Shown: positions 43,447-52,773, counted from the first letter of the stretch. The stretch: DNA of 64,000 nucleotides from Solirubrobacterales bacterium (GCA_003132505.1 PKXY01000028.1:183340-247339); one strand, 5' to 3'. Program-made: numbers and translations. The notes: generated from the letters alone by a model not told the origin.

Positions 43447-43738
43447 GCTGCCAGGTCTCTGTTCTTGACGAGGTCAGAGACCGCGCATCGGTGAGCCCGT
43501 GCGGTCGCGCTATAACCTGCGCAATCTCATCGGGCGCCGCAAGGTGTCTTTTGACAGGGAAGGATGGGAGGACAAGCGGCGCTTCAGGCTCGTCTTTCGC
43601 AACGAGCCTGACGACGGAAGCGTGGCCAAGGTGACAGTGCTGGCAATCGCCCGTCGTGATCAGCTTGAGGCATATAGGACAGCCGCATCCAGGCTTGGAG
43701 CGGGGAGGCGCTCTGCCCAGGAGCGGCGGCCGCAGTAG
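43443..43738 (+). pseudogene. RelE/ParE-like toxin remnant, frameshifted
   Basis: The ATG at 43443 opens MSCQVSVLDEVRDRASVSP, a toxin-like start, after which this frame loses sense. The neighbouring frame then reads VRSRYNLRNLIGRRKVSF and RFRLVFRNEPDDGSVAKVTV, LAIARRDQLEAYRTAASRLG, which looks like the C-terminal beta-sheet and helix of a RelE/ParE-family toxin. The two parts together are shorter than a full toxin, suggesting a deletion plus a frameshift. The toxin is presumably dead while its antitoxin survives. Confidence 0.5.
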
Positions 43739-43811
43739 GCCATACCGCCGCGAGGAGTGACGTTGGGGGCTGCGAGCCGGTGACGGCGGCCCTGGGCGGG
43801 CGCAGCGCCTC

Positions 43812-45020
43812 TCAGTGGTAGACGCGGACCCAGTCGACGAGCATCTTCGCAGGGAAGCTGGCTCCCGGACACGTTCTTGGCGGCGCCACCGGATTGCCGC
43901 TGTCACATGGCCAGCCGCCGACCGCGAGGTCGAGGATGATCGAGTACGCCCGGGACTCGTTGAAGGCCCAAGTCGAGCCTCCGACGAGGCTGTTTGGCGT
44001 CGCCGATGCGTACTCGACGCCGTCGATCGTCCAGACGATCGAGTTTGGACTCCAGATCACCGCGTAGGTGTGGTAGGCCGCCGAGAGGTCTCCGAGGGCG
44101 GTCGTGCTCGTCTCGAACTGCTGGTAGTTGCCGCCGTCCGTGTCCGGCGTGATCGGTCCGTGGAGGGTGAAGATCGCGTAATCCGGGTCGGTACCGAACG
44201 CCGGCGATTCGAGGATGTCAATCTCGCCTGAGCACGGCCACGAGCAGCCCGACGACGCTTCGCCATTGAGCCAGAAGGCCGAGCACAGCCCCTGGCCCGG
44301 CGGGAGCTGAATCCTTGCTTCGACGGCGCCGTAGGGGAACGACGTCACGGGCGTCGACTCGATCTGGGCCGAGGTGTAGGAGCCGTTGTTGTCGAGGGCG
44401 GTGATGACGAGCTGGCCCTGGCCGTTCTGCTGGACGTTCGCGGGGTTCGTCGTGTTGCTATTCAGCGTGTCGTTGCCGCACTGGCCCTGGCCGGTCGCGA
44501 CGGTCCAGTTCGCGGAGCTGGGGGCGCTACCGGATGCCCCGCTGAACTCGTCGTCCAAGACGAGGTTCGTGTAGGGGTTGGGGTACTGCGCCGGCCCGAA
44601 GCTCGGCGGCGAGGTCGCGGGCGGCGTCGGAGTTGGCGCCGGCGTCGGCGGAGTCGTGGCAGCTTCAGACTTGAGGGTCATCGCAAGAGCCACGGCCGGC
44701 TGCGGGCTGACCGCCCGCGCCGTCAGCTTCGCGGGCATTCGGTTGACCGTCAGGTTGTAGTCGAGCATGGCCGTCCGCGAGCGAACACGCAACCGCCGTT
44801 TCGAGGCACCGGAGAGGTAGATCGTGACGCTCTCGCCCGGTTTGCGGGCGCGGACGCTGAGGACGACGAGGTAGCGCCCCGATGATGTGACCGGTTTGCT
44901 CACGCTGCTCGTCACGAGGCTCGCCTGCGCGCTACGAGCGGCAGGACGAGCAGAGGCGAGCGCGGCAGAAGCGCCAGCCGCGGCTAAAATCGCAACAACG
45001 GTGATGCCGCGACGGATCAA
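43812..45020 (-). CDS. Secreted glycoside hydrolase family 16 protein
   Basis: A 402-residue exported beta-glucanase-like enzyme. Residues 1-30 form a Sec signal (RRGITVVAILAAAGASAALA). A beta-rich domain and a Pro/Thr linker follow (TPPTPAPTPTPPATSPP, near residue 125), then the GH16 catalytic domain: NLVLDDEFSGASGSAPSSAN, the catalytic GEIDILES (Glu-x-Asp-x2-Glu, near residue 267) and VDWVRVYH at the end. It probably cleaves or remodels beta-glucan or a related surface polysaccharide outside the cell. Confidence 0.92.
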   Translation of the reverse strand: MIRRGITVVAILAAAGASAALASARPAARSAQASLVTSSVSKPVTSSGRYLVVLSVRARKPGESVTIYLSGASKRRLRVRSRTAMLDYNLTVNRMPAKLTARAVSPQPAVALAMTLKSEAATTPPTPAPTPTPPATSPPSFGPAQYPNPYTNLVLDDEFSGASGSAPSSANWTVATGQGQCGNDTLNSNTTNPANVQQNGQGQLVITALDNNGSYTSAQIESTPVTSFPYGAVEARIQLPPGQGLCSAFWLNGEASSGCSWPCSGEIDILESPAFGTDPDYAIFTLHGPITPDTDGGNYQQFETSTTALGDLSAAYHTYAVIWSPNSIVWTIDGVEYASATPNSLVGGSTWAFNESRAYSIILDLAVGGWPCDSGNPVAPPRTCPGASFPAKMLVDWVRVYH

Positions 45021-45206
45021 TCTCCGCTGCTCCTCCTCCTTGGACCGACGGGGACTTGGACGTTTGGCCTAATCGTTCCGTCCACAGCTACGTTCGCGTG
45101 ATGCGCGCACGAAAACTGCCGACCGCGCGTCGAAGCATAGCGGGGGCTAATTTGTTGCAAGTGGCGGTTTTCTACCCAGGCGCTCGTACTAGACGAACGA
45201 CGTAGG

Positions 45207-45382
45207 ACTGGTTTCAGAATCAGGGTGCGTCGGGGCGGTCTGGGTGCACCCTCGGGGCACAGGCAAACTGGGCGACGGAGAGCGCCGCAGCAGGTAGCAA
45301 TGGCTACCTGCAAAGTGCCGGGTGGCGATCCAGCGCCGCGACCAGGCCGAATCCGGGGGGTGCCAGTCACTCTAAAACCAGT
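45207..45382. repeat. MITE-like element with terminal inverted repeats and central hairpin
   Basis: The 14-base end ACTGGTTTCAGAAT (45207-45220) is repeated inverted at 45369-45382 with two mismatches. Almost at the centre is a perfect 9-base stem, GCAGGTAGC / GCTACCTGC (45290-45298 and 45303-45311), around AATG. Size (176 bp), lack of coding sense and intergenic position between two minus-strand genes suit a miniature transposable element or a structured RNA. No target-site duplication is obvious. Confidence 0.45.
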
Positions 45383-45442
45383 TCTTAGAGCGATTGCCAG
45401 CACGGAGCCGTGCCGAAGCTGTTTCCGGCCCGGCGTTGCAGC

Positions 45443-46369
45443 TCAGAGCTTTGCGGCGACCAGTGTGTCCTGGTCGCCGAGCCCCGAGTCGGTCGGCCAG
45501 TGTCCGGCTCGGCCACACCACGCGCCGACGTAGAAGTCGGGCTCGCCGGACAGCCCGCTCTTGACGTAGAGCTCGCGGATGTAGGGCTCGTCGTAGGCGA
45601 CGGCAAGCTCGGGGACTTTGGGGCTGATCACCCAATGGGGAACCACGTGATGCTTGAAGCGCATCCCGCTGGCAGGCGAGTCCATCAGTTGGTGGGACTC
45701 GGGCGTGATGAGGAAGTAGGAGGCAAAGACGCGACCGCCCTGCTTGAGCACCCGCCCGATCTCGCCGATGTACTGCTCGACCTCGGCCGGCAACATGTGC
45801 GTGAAAACCGATATGAGCACGATGACGTCGAACGTCTGATCCTCGTAGGGAAGGCGGTAATCGGACGCCTTCAGCGTGCCCTTGGGGTTGTATTCCTTGT
45901 TGTAGACGTCAGCCAGCGTGAAGTGGACGTTGTCGTGCGGGCCTGAGATGTGCTGCTTGCACCACGCGATGCCCTCGGGAACGATGTCGATTCCCTCATA
46001 GCTGCCGTCCGCATCGAGAAAGCGCGAGGCGGGCACGGCGAGGCGGCCGACGCCGCAGCCGATGTCGAGGATATGGGATGACGCGGTCAGCCCGGCGGTG
46101 TCGCGGAGCGCATCCAAGAGCGCCTCGCCGCTGGCGGCGAAGTCGTGGACGGCTCCGGTGAACGTCCCGGCTTTTGGCGGCAGGTCGGTGTTGCGGCGGC
46201 CGAGCAGGCGGTCAGCAAGGTCGACCGGCGCTAGGTACACCTTGCGCAGGAACCAGCGCAGCTGGCGCGGCAGCGCCGGCAGCAGGACACTCGTGAACCA
46301 TCGCTGTGTCAGGAGCCACATCCGCAGGCGCTCCACTGCAGACACGGCGAGCGCGAGCGGCTTCTTCAT
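45443..46369 (-). CDS. Class I SAM-dependent methyltransferase
   Basis: A 308-residue methyltransferase: HILDIGCGVGRLAVPASRFL is motif I (about residue 95). YEGIDIVPEGIAWCKQHI holds the acidic SAM contact, FDVIVLISVFTHMLPAEVEQ is motif II, and VLKQGGRVFASYFLI follows. The N-terminus is basic with a possible membrane-associating stretch (WFTSVLLPALPRQLRWFL). ATG 46369 is chosen over the extended frame to 46504. It lies 70 bases downstream of the GH16 gene on the same strand; a glycan substrate is a guess. Confidence 0.87.
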   Translation of the reverse strand: MKKPLALAVSAVERLRMWLLTQRWFTSVLLPALPRQLRWFLRKVYLAPVDLADRLLGRRNTDLPPKAGTFTGAVHDFAASGEALLDALRDTAGLTASSHILDIGCGVGRLAVPASRFLDADGSYEGIDIVPEGIAWCKQHISGPHDNVHFTLADVYNKEYNPKGTLKASDYRLPYEDQTFDVIVLISVFTHMLPAEVEQYIGEIGRVLKQGGRVFASYFLITPESHQLMDSPASGMRFKHHVVPHWVISPKVPELAVAYDEPYIRELYVKSGLSGEPDFYVGAWCGRAGHWPTDSGLGDQDTLVAAKL

Positions 46370-46439
46370 AGCGTTCGCCACAGGCCGTAACGTACCGTGG
46401 TCTCCCGTCGGACCGATCGCAGCGGCTCCGCCACCTTGC

Positions 46440-47624
46440 TCATGAGTGCTGCCACACGCGCACGTAGTCGACGCGCATCGTCGCCGGGGCCGCGAGCGGC
46501 CCACCGTAGGCGCTGTCGGCGGCGAGATCGAGGATCAGGTACATCGGCGCGCTGGTGATGGCGGTAGTGATCGTGCCAACGACTGTGCCGTCGTAGTAAT
46601 AGGTCACGCTTCCCGGCTCCCAGTCGGCGCCGTAGGTGTGCCAGCCGCCGGTGTAGCTCGACCCGGCGGCGCAGCCGCCCGGCGCCCCCTGCGGGTCGTG
46701 GAAATGCCAGCAGGCCTGTCCGCCGAGGCCCTCGACGACGTCGAGCTCGCCGTCGGTCGGCCAGGACTGTCCATCGGCCCAGATCCCCGGCCAGTCGTTG
46801 ATCGTGCTCGTGCCTGGGAGCCAGGCCCGGACCTCGGCGTAGCCGTAGGTGTAGCTGAACTTGCCCGCGGTGCTGATGAGGCCCGACGCATAGGGGCGCG
46901 TCTGCCCGCCGCAGCTCTCGGTCTTGGCGATCAGGTTGAAGTCGAGCTCGCCGCCACCTTCGACAACCTGTGCCGGGTCATAGCACTCGAGCTCCTCCGA
47001 ATTCGCCGGCGCGGTGATACCCGAGCCATACCAGCCGGTCGACCACTCGGACGTGTCGAGGCTCGAGCCATCGAACTCATCGTCGAACACCTGATGCCAG
47101 CTCGCCGGATCTCCCGGCGGCCCGGGGGCGCCGGCAGGAGCGGGCGCGGGAGGTTTCGTCACCACCGCTGCCGTCGTTACGGCCGTGTCAGCGCCGGCGC
47201 TGCCGGTCGCACCAGCGGTGGTCCCCGCGGCGGTGCCCTTTTGCCCGACGTCAAGCGAGTGCAGCCGGCGGGCGCGTACCGACAGGTGCAGCGTCGCGTA
47301 GCGGTCGGCCACGTGAATTGCGAGCGCGCGACCGCGGATCGTGGCGTGGAGGCTCAGCTGCGAGCGATTGCGCCGTCCGCCGACGCCGACGTTGCTGACG
47401 CGGCTGCCGACCCGGAGTTTCGCGAGGCTCCGTCGACTCGGCCCGTTGGTGATCGTCACGCGAACGCCGTAGACGCCGGGAGCCGGCACCCGCAGGACCA
47501 CCGCGGCGGAGCCGGCTGCGCGCGACACCGGCGCCGGCCGCTGAGCGCTCGCAGTGGCCGAAACGATCGAGCTCGCAAGCGCGCACGCCGACAGGGCGCC
47601 TAAGGCGCTCTTGCAAAACCTCAC
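46440..47624 (-). CDS. Secreted glycoside hydrolase family 16 protein
   Basis: A protein of about 394 residues with a signal peptide (ALGALSACALASSIVSATA) and an Arg-rich beta domain with a Thr/Ala linker. The GH16 domain has WHQVFDDEFDGSSLDTSEWS, catalytic DGELDVVEG near residue 293, and MRVDYVRVWQHS at the end. GTG 47624 puts the signal at the very N-terminus; the frame starts at 47660. It is divergent from a close GH16 paralogue, with which it shares SWP-DGE and DYVRVWQH blocks. Confidence 0.9.
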   Translation of the reverse strand: MRFCKSALGALSACALASSIVSATASAQRPAPVSRAAGSAAVVLRVPAPGVYGVRVTITNGPSRRSLAKLRVGSRVSNVGVGGRRNRSQLSLHATIRGRALAIHVADRYATLHLSVRARRLHSLDVGQKGTAAGTTAGATGSAGADTAVTTAAVVTKPPAPAPAGAPGPPGDPASWHQVFDDEFDGSSLDTSEWSTGWYGSGITAPANSEELECYDPAQVVEGGGELDFNLIAKTESCGGQTRPYASGLISTAGKFSYTYGYAEVRAWLPGTSTINDWPGIWADGQSWPTDGELDVVEGLGGQACWHFHDPQGAPGGCAAGSSYTGGWHTYGADWEPGSVTYYYDGTVVGTITTAITSAPMYLILDLAADSAYGGPLAAPATMRVDYVRVWQHS

Positions 47625-47815
47625 ATGAGTACCCTCGGCGTCGGCGACGCCGAGTTGCAATGGCCCTGGACGAACGTACGATGCCTGGGTGCGCTGAGCG
47701 CCCCGCAGCGTTCGCTACCCCGAGCCGATCTTCAGTAGACGCCGACGCACTCGGTAATGCCCAGACGGTCATTCCGCGCGCCGGCTACGTCAAGTCCGAT
47801 GACGGACCTCCAAAG

Positions 47816-48634
47816 GTGAGCGGTGACGCCGGCCGGCAGGACCGTCGTCATGCGGGCCGCGGTCGTGGCAGGCTGGTCGTCGCGCTCGTGCTGGTGCTCG
47901 TCGCGGGCGGCGTGCTCGCGGCTATCGCGTCGCGGTCGCTTCCCCCGCCCGTGCCAAACGGCGATCCGGGGAACTGGCACGTCATCTTCGACGACGGCTT
48001 CAACGGCACCAGCCTCGACCGGGCGCACTGGTCGACGGGCTGGTTCGGCTCAGGCGTCACCTGGCCGGTGAATCCGAACGCTCCGGAGTGCTTCGACCCG
48101 CGTCGCGTCTCGGTCGGCGGTGGCTCGCTTAACGTCAGCGTGGCGATCAAGCCCGAGGTCTGCGAGGCTAAAACGCGGCGCTACTCCGCCGGGATCGTGA
48201 CCAGCAACGGGAAGTTCTCCTACACCTACGGATTCGCCCAGATCCGGGCTCGGGTGGCCGTCTCCCGATCCGGCGTGGTCTACGACTGGCCGAGTTTCTG
48301 GACCGCCGGACAGGACTGGCCGGCCGATGGCGAGGACGACATCGCCGAGGGATTGCACGGCCAGCTTTGCTGGCACTTCCACTCCCCGCTGGGCGCCCGC
48401 GGCAACTGCGACACGATGCCGGTGACAGCGGGCTGGCACACCTTCGGCTCCGACTGGGAGCCGGGGAGCGTGACCTACTGCTACGACGGTCGTCGCGTCG
48501 GCCGGATCATCCACGGCGTCACGTCGGCGCCGATGTACCTGATCCTCGGCATCGGGGCCGATCCGCAGTACGGCGGCCCGAGCCGCGCAGCGACATTCCG
48601 CGTCGACTACGTCCGGGTATGGCAGCATCCATGA
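47816..48634 (+). CDS. Membrane-anchored or secreted glycoside hydrolase family 16 protein
   Basis: A GH16 enzyme of about 272 residues. RLVVALVLVLVAGGVLAAIA is a signal anchor or signal peptide near the N-terminus. The catalytic domain begins WHVIFDDGFNGTSLDRAHWS, has DGEDDIAEG near residue 173 with both catalytic Glu and the Asp kept, and ends FRVDYVRVWQHP. GTG 47816 leaves room for a divergent promoter; ATG 47660 would add 52 residues of uncertain worth. It is a diverged duplicate of the gene at 46440-47624. Confidence 0.88.
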   Translation: MSGDAGRQDRRHAGRGRGRLVVALVLVLVAGGVLAAIASRSLPPPVPNGDPGNWHVIFDDGFNGTSLDRAHWSTGWFGSGVTWPVNPNAPECFDPRRVSVGGGSLNVSVAIKPEVCEAKTRRYSAGIVTSNGKFSYTYGFAQIRARVAVSRSGVVYDWPSFWTAGQDWPADGEDDIAEGLHGQLCWHFHSPLGARGNCDTMPVTAGWHTFGSDWEPGSVTYCYDGRRVGRIIHGVTSAPMYLILGIGADPQYGGPSRAATFRVDYVRVWQHP

Positions 48635-48694
48635 CGCGCCACGCCGTGGCCCGGCTCGGCGCCGTCCGCATCAGCCTCGTCGGCGCCTGAGCGC

Positions 48695-48716
48695 ACTGGG
48701 GAGAGATTTCCCCAGT
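48695..48716 (+). terminator. Hairpin downstream of the GH16 gene
   Basis: ACTGGGGA (48695-48702) and TCCCCAGT (48709-48716) are perfect 8-base arms with a 6-base loop, about 60 bases past the GH16 stop. No T-run follows. It may be a terminator or an operator for the downstream gene. Confidence 0.4.
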
Positions 48717-48885
48717 CAGATCTGCCAACCTCACCACGCCCGGGGTGCCCAACTTGCCCGAGTCGGCCAGGCCCTCCTCGCTAATGTCGGCGCCGCATAG
48801 CTTGAATTGCGTCGCACCACCGGAACATTCGTCCAGTGGCGCGGTTTAAGCCCGAACACGTGGAAGAACCGAGAGGAGATCCAGC

Positions 48886-51486
48886 ATGAAGCTGTCAACC
48901 CGGATATCTGTGGCACGAGGGGTGGCCCGAGGGGGCGGCCGCAGATCGGCGGGCTTGACGGCCCTCGTCGCCGCGTTCGCGCTGTCGCTGGCTTTCGCCG
49001 GCGCGGCTCAGGCGAGCACGACGACCTGGAGCGCTGCGCAAAGCCTCGACACGAACGGCGGCACGATGCTCAGCGACTCGTGCGCGTCGACGACCCAGTG
49101 CACCGGCATCGACTTCAACGGGCAGGAGGTGACGTTCAACCCACGGTCGCCCGGCACGCCGACACCGGTCGACGTTGACGGCATTTATCTGCTGCGAGCG
49201 GTGTCGTGCCCGACGACCGGCGTGTGCGCCGCGGTAGACGACCACGGCTACGCGGTCAGCTTCGATCCGGCCAACGGAAACGTCATCGCCGGTCCCACCG
49301 CGATCGACCAGTACAACACCTTCTACGGCATCTCGTGTCCGTCGGCGCAGACCGCCCAGTGCACGGCTCTCGCCCGCAACGGCGTCGAGATCACGTTCAA
49401 CCCCCAAAACATGGACATCATCAACAAAGCGAGCACCGGCCTATCCGGCGCCGAGCGGCTATCGTGCCCGGCTGCGGGCCCTACGGGCCAGTGCACCGCC
49501 GTCGACGACCAGGGCAACGAGGTGACGTTCAACCCGTCGACCGCGACGGGCACGCTGACGCCCATCAAGATCGACACGGCTGCGGATAATGCCCTTTACG
49601 TCGTGTCCTGCCCGACGACGGGCCAGTGCACCGCGATTGACAGCGGCGGAGACGAGGTCACATTCAATCCGACCTCGCCAGACACTCCCGCGGCGCCCAC
49701 GGCTTACGAGATCAACCTCGCGAGCAACTACCCCGACGATCCGGCGAGCCCTACGACGATCGACCTGTACGCCGTGTCGTGCTTTGACGCGGCCGATTGC
49801 ACAGCTGTCGACCGCCAAGGGCATGAGATCAGCTTCGATCCAAACGCGGGGGGCGCTCCGACCGACGTGACCCGTGCCGGCGTCGACAACGAGCCACTCC
49901 ACAGCGTGTCGTGCCCTGCGGCGGGTCAGTGCACGGCGGTCGACAACACCGGCGGAGAGACCACGTTCTACCCGCCGTCTACGGCCACTGCGAGTGCCAG
50001 CGCGGCCGCCCCGGACAACGCGTTCAGGGGCGTCTCGTGCTCCTCGACGACGCAATGCACCGGGGTCGACATCGCTGGGCAGACGATGACGTTCGACCCG
50101 GCGAGCGGAGCGATCCTCAATGCCGCCTTCCAGTTCGACCTCAACAACGTGCCCGAGGCGGTCGCCTGCGTGTCGACGACTCTCTGCACGGCGGTCGATT
50201 GGGCGGGCGACGCATTCGACTACAACCCGACCGACCCGGCGGGCTACGTCGAGATCCCGCTCGCTGTCGGCGCCGACCTCGGCGCGGTCCTGGATGACGT
50301 GGTCTGTCCCACGACGGGCCAGTGCACCGCTGTCGACTCAAACGGCGATGAGATCACCTACAACCCGCAGTCGAACACGGCGCAGGCGCCTGTCAACGTG
50401 GACGCGGAGGCGAACTTCCCGAACTTCCTCGAGGGCGTCGCCTGTCCCGCAGCCAACCAGTGCACGGCGATCGACGCCTACGGCCGCGCGATTACATTCA
50501 ACCCGACAAACGGCGGCGTCACGAACGCGGCCACGATCCAAGGCGGAGATGCGCTGAACGGCGTGGCTTGCCCCTCGACGACGCAGTGCACCGCGGTCGA
50601 CGCGAACGGGAACGCGTTGACGTTCAACCCGACTACGGGAAGCGTCGCGCCGACCGACAACATCGATCCGTATGCGCTCGACACGGTCGCCTGCCCGACT
50701 ACCGGGCTCTGCTACGCCGGCGATCAGGCGGGCAATGCGGTCCAGTTCAACCCCAATGGAGTCGGCGGAACGCCCCAGTCGATCGGCGGCATGGGATCGC
50801 TCGAAGCCATCACGTGCACCTCGGCGCAGCAATGCGTTGCAGTCGACAACGACGGCCAGGAGGCAGAGGGCACGAATCCAATCCCGCTGCCGCCAGTGCC
50901 GGTCGACTCGACGGTGCCGACGATCACCGGCGCGACGACGCTAGGGCAGACGCTGACCGAAGCCCACGGCAGCTGGACGAACGCTCCGACCGGCTACGCC
51001 TATCAGTGGTTCGACTGCGACGCGTCCGGCAACAACTGCAGCGCGATCGCAGGAGCGACCGGCCAGACCCACACGCTCACGGCCACCGATGTCGGCCACA
51101 CGATCAGGGTTACCGAGACCGCGAGTAACGCGGGCGGTACGGGAACCGCAGCGCTCTCAGCCATCACAGCGATGATCGCTGCGCCTGCTGTGACCGCATC
51201 GCTACCGGCACCGCCGATCGCGAAACTGCTCAAGGAGCTGATCAGCTCGAAGCACCACGACGCCACGTTCCACTTCACGGCGAGCGGGGACACGACGAGC
51301 TACGAATGCGCACTCGTGCGCAAGCCGACGCGCAAACACGCGAAGACACCGGCGCCCAAGTACGCGAAGTGCGGCGGCCTGAGCAAGAAGTACTCGAAGC
51401 TCAAGAAGGGCAAGTACGTGTTCTACGTGCGGGCGATCGGCCCGGGCGGGAACGGCACGGCGATCTACCACTTCAGGATCTACTAG
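48886..51486 (+). CDS. Large secreted Cys-pair repeat protein, possible double beta-propeller, with Ig-like domain
   Basis: An 866-residue exported protein of unknown function. ATG 48886 has a GAGGAG site. A signal peptide ends at about AQA (residue 43). Then 14 repeats of roughly 40-55 residues follow, each of the form VSCPTTGQCTAVDxxGxEVTFNP, with one Cys pair per repeat. 14 repeats would suit two seven-bladed propellers, which is inference. An Ig-like domain follows (PTITGATTLGQTL to ETASNAGGTGT), then a Lys-rich beta domain ending FYVRAIGPGGNGTAIYHF. It may bind surface glycan or act in adhesion; nearby GH16 enzymes support an extracellular carbohydrate setting. Confidence 0.88.
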   Translation: MKLSTRISVARGVARGGGRRSAGLTALVAAFALSLAFAGAAQASTTTWSAAQSLDTNGGTMLSDSCASTTQCTGIDFNGQEVTFNPRSPGTPTPVDVDGIYLLRAVSCPTTGVCAAVDDHGYAVSFDPANGNVIAGPTAIDQYNTFYGISCPSAQTAQCTALARNGVEITFNPQNMDIINKASTGLSGAERLSCPAAGPTGQCTAVDDQGNEVTFNPSTATGTLTPIKIDTAADNALYVVSCPTTGQCTAIDSGGDEVTFNPTSPDTPAAPTAYEINLASNYPDDPASPTTIDLYAVSCFDAADCTAVDRQGHEISFDPNAGGAPTDVTRAGVDNEPLHSVSCPAAGQCTAVDNTGGETTFYPPSTATASASAAAPDNAFRGVSCSSTTQCTGVDIAGQTMTFDPASGAILNAAFQFDLNNVPEAVACVSTTLCTAVDWAGDAFDYNPTDPAGYVEIPLAVGADLGAVLDDVVCPTTGQCTAVDSNGDEITYNPQSNTAQAPVNVDAEANFPNFLEGVACPAANQCTAIDAYGRAITFNPTNGGVTNAATIQGGDALNGVACPSTTQCTAVDANGNALTFNPTTGSVAPTDNIDPYALDTVACPTTGLCYAGDQAGNAVQFNPNGVGGTPQSIGGMGSLEAITCTSAQQCVAVDNDGQEAEGTNPIPLPPVPVDSTVPTITGATTLGQTLTEAHGSWTNAPTGYAYQWFDCDASGNNCSAIAGATGQTHTLTATDVGHTIRVTETASNAGGTGTAALSAITAMIAAPAVTASLPAPPIAKLLKELISSKHHDATFHFTASGDTTSYECALVRKPTRKHAKTPAPKYAKCGGLSKKYSKLKKGKYVFYVRAIGPGGNGTAIYHFRIY

Positions 51487-51492
51487 CCGGCC

Positions 51493-51529
51493 GGCGGCGC
51501 GCGGCTCCTTCATTGGGCCGCGCGCCGCC
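51493..51529 (+). terminator. Strong GC hairpin after the repeat-protein gene
   Basis: A perfect 13-base stem, GGCGGCGCGCGGC paired with its complement at 51517-51529, and an 11-base loop, begin 7 bases after the stop at 51486. There is no T-run, but position and stability suit a terminator in a GC-rich actinobacterium. From 51530 to 51936 I see no gene. Confidence 0.65.
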
Positions 51530-51936
51530 GCCAGCGTTGGTAGCGCGCCACGGCGCCGCAGCGAGCGGCGTCCAGAGTCGGAGCGCGGGTAGCCGCCTGG
51601 TCCCCGCCGCCGCGATGCGATCTGTCGCGCCGGCAGCCACGCCAGGCCCAACCAGCGGCGCCGGGCCGTGAGGCCAGTAAATTCGGATGCGGCCAGCGAA
51701 GGCGGCTTGAGCAGACCGTCGCGCACCAACTGAGCGACCAACGCCTGGAGCAAGCCAAGCACCCCGCAGGGTGGTTTCTTTACCGCCTATGCCGCGTCCC
51801 GCCCGCGCTATCTTGCCTAACAGGAAGCACGAGCCGCGTGTGCCGCGACCGGCCGGAATGCTCGTGCTACGTAAACTTCCAAAAGCCCTGAGCAGTCTGG
51901 AGCTGCAGGTGACATGAGCGTCAGCGAAGGGACATC

Positions 51937-52773
51937 GTGAGCGTGCAGGTTCACGCCGGTGGCAGCGCTGCGAACGCGCTTGAAAGCGAGGAGGCGCAGC
52001 TCGCCGTCAACACTCGCACCTGGGGCGCCGGCGGACTGCTGCGCTGGTACAAGCACCGCAAGCTGCACCCGGCTGAGGCGGCGCTGTTCGAACGGCACCG
52101 CGAAGCGCTGTCCGGACGCGTCCTCGAGCTCGGCTGCGGCGGCGGTCGCCTGACGCGGCACCTCGTCGCGACCGCCAGGGAGCTGCACGGCATCGACATC
52201 GCCGCGGACATGGTCGCCTACTGCCAACGCAGCTACCCCACAGCGACCTTCAGCCAGGGGGATATGCGCGACCTCTCGGCGTTTGCGTCGGAGGACTTCG
52301 ATGCGGTCGTCGCGGGTGCCAACGTGCTCGACGTCTTGGGCGATCACGCGCGTGCGAGCCTGCTCGATGAGCTACACAGGCTCCTGCGCCCGAACGGCCT
52401 GCTGATCTTCTCCTCACACAATCTCGCCTGCGCGCCGCTGCTCGCAGGACCGACACACAAGCTCTCGAAGCATCCGGTCCGCTTCACCAACCGCGTCGTC
52501 CGGCTGCCGCGCAGCGTCGCGAACCACCGACGACTCGTCGCGTTGCAGCACTTCGGGCCCGACTACGCGATCCTCAACGACGAGGCGCACGACTATTCAC
52601 TCTTGCACTACTACATCGGACGCGACGACGAGGAGCGTCAGCTCGCGCGACACAACTTCGAACTGGTGGAATGTCTGGCGCTCGACGGCACAACGGTGGC
52701 GCCAGGGGAGTCTGCCTTCGGCTGTCACGAGCTGCACTATGCTGCAATCCGTTCCGAGGCTCGCAAGGCGTAG
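51937..52773 (+). CDS. Class I SAM-dependent methyltransferase
   Basis: A 278-residue methyltransferase: GRVLELGCGGGRLTRHLVAT is motif I (about residue 65), LHGIDIAADMVAYCQRSY the acidic SAM contact, FDAVVAGANVLDVLGDHARA motif II, and LLRPNGLLIFSSHNL follows. GTG 51937 has a GAAGGGA site upstream. Its stop touches the ATG of the holo-ACP synthase, making it the first gene of a seven-gene operon. It could methylate the amino-acid or acyl product of the pathway, or belong to its glycan side. Confidence 0.87.
   Translation: MSVQVHAGGSAANALESEEAQLAVNTRTWGAGGLLRWYKHRKLHPAEAALFERHREALSGRVLELGCGGGRLTRHLVATARELHGIDIAADMVAYCQRSYPTATFSQGDMRDLSAFASEDFDAVVAGANVLDVLGDHARASLLDELHRLLRPNGLLIFSSHNLACAPLLAGPTHKLSKHPVRFTNRVVRLPRSVANHRRLVALQHFGPDYAILNDEAHDYSLLHYYIGRDDEERQLARHNFELVECLALDGTTVAPGESAFGCHELHYAAIRSEARKA

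Noticed and set aside
43499..43738. 79-codon frame as an intact stand-alone gene
   Set aside because: It begins in mid-fold and its natural start lies in another frame coupled to the antitoxin, so it was treated as part of a broken toxin.
46446..47603. 385-codon plus-strand frame
   Set aside because: Antisense to a GH16 gene whose catalytic motif and signal peptide are clear.
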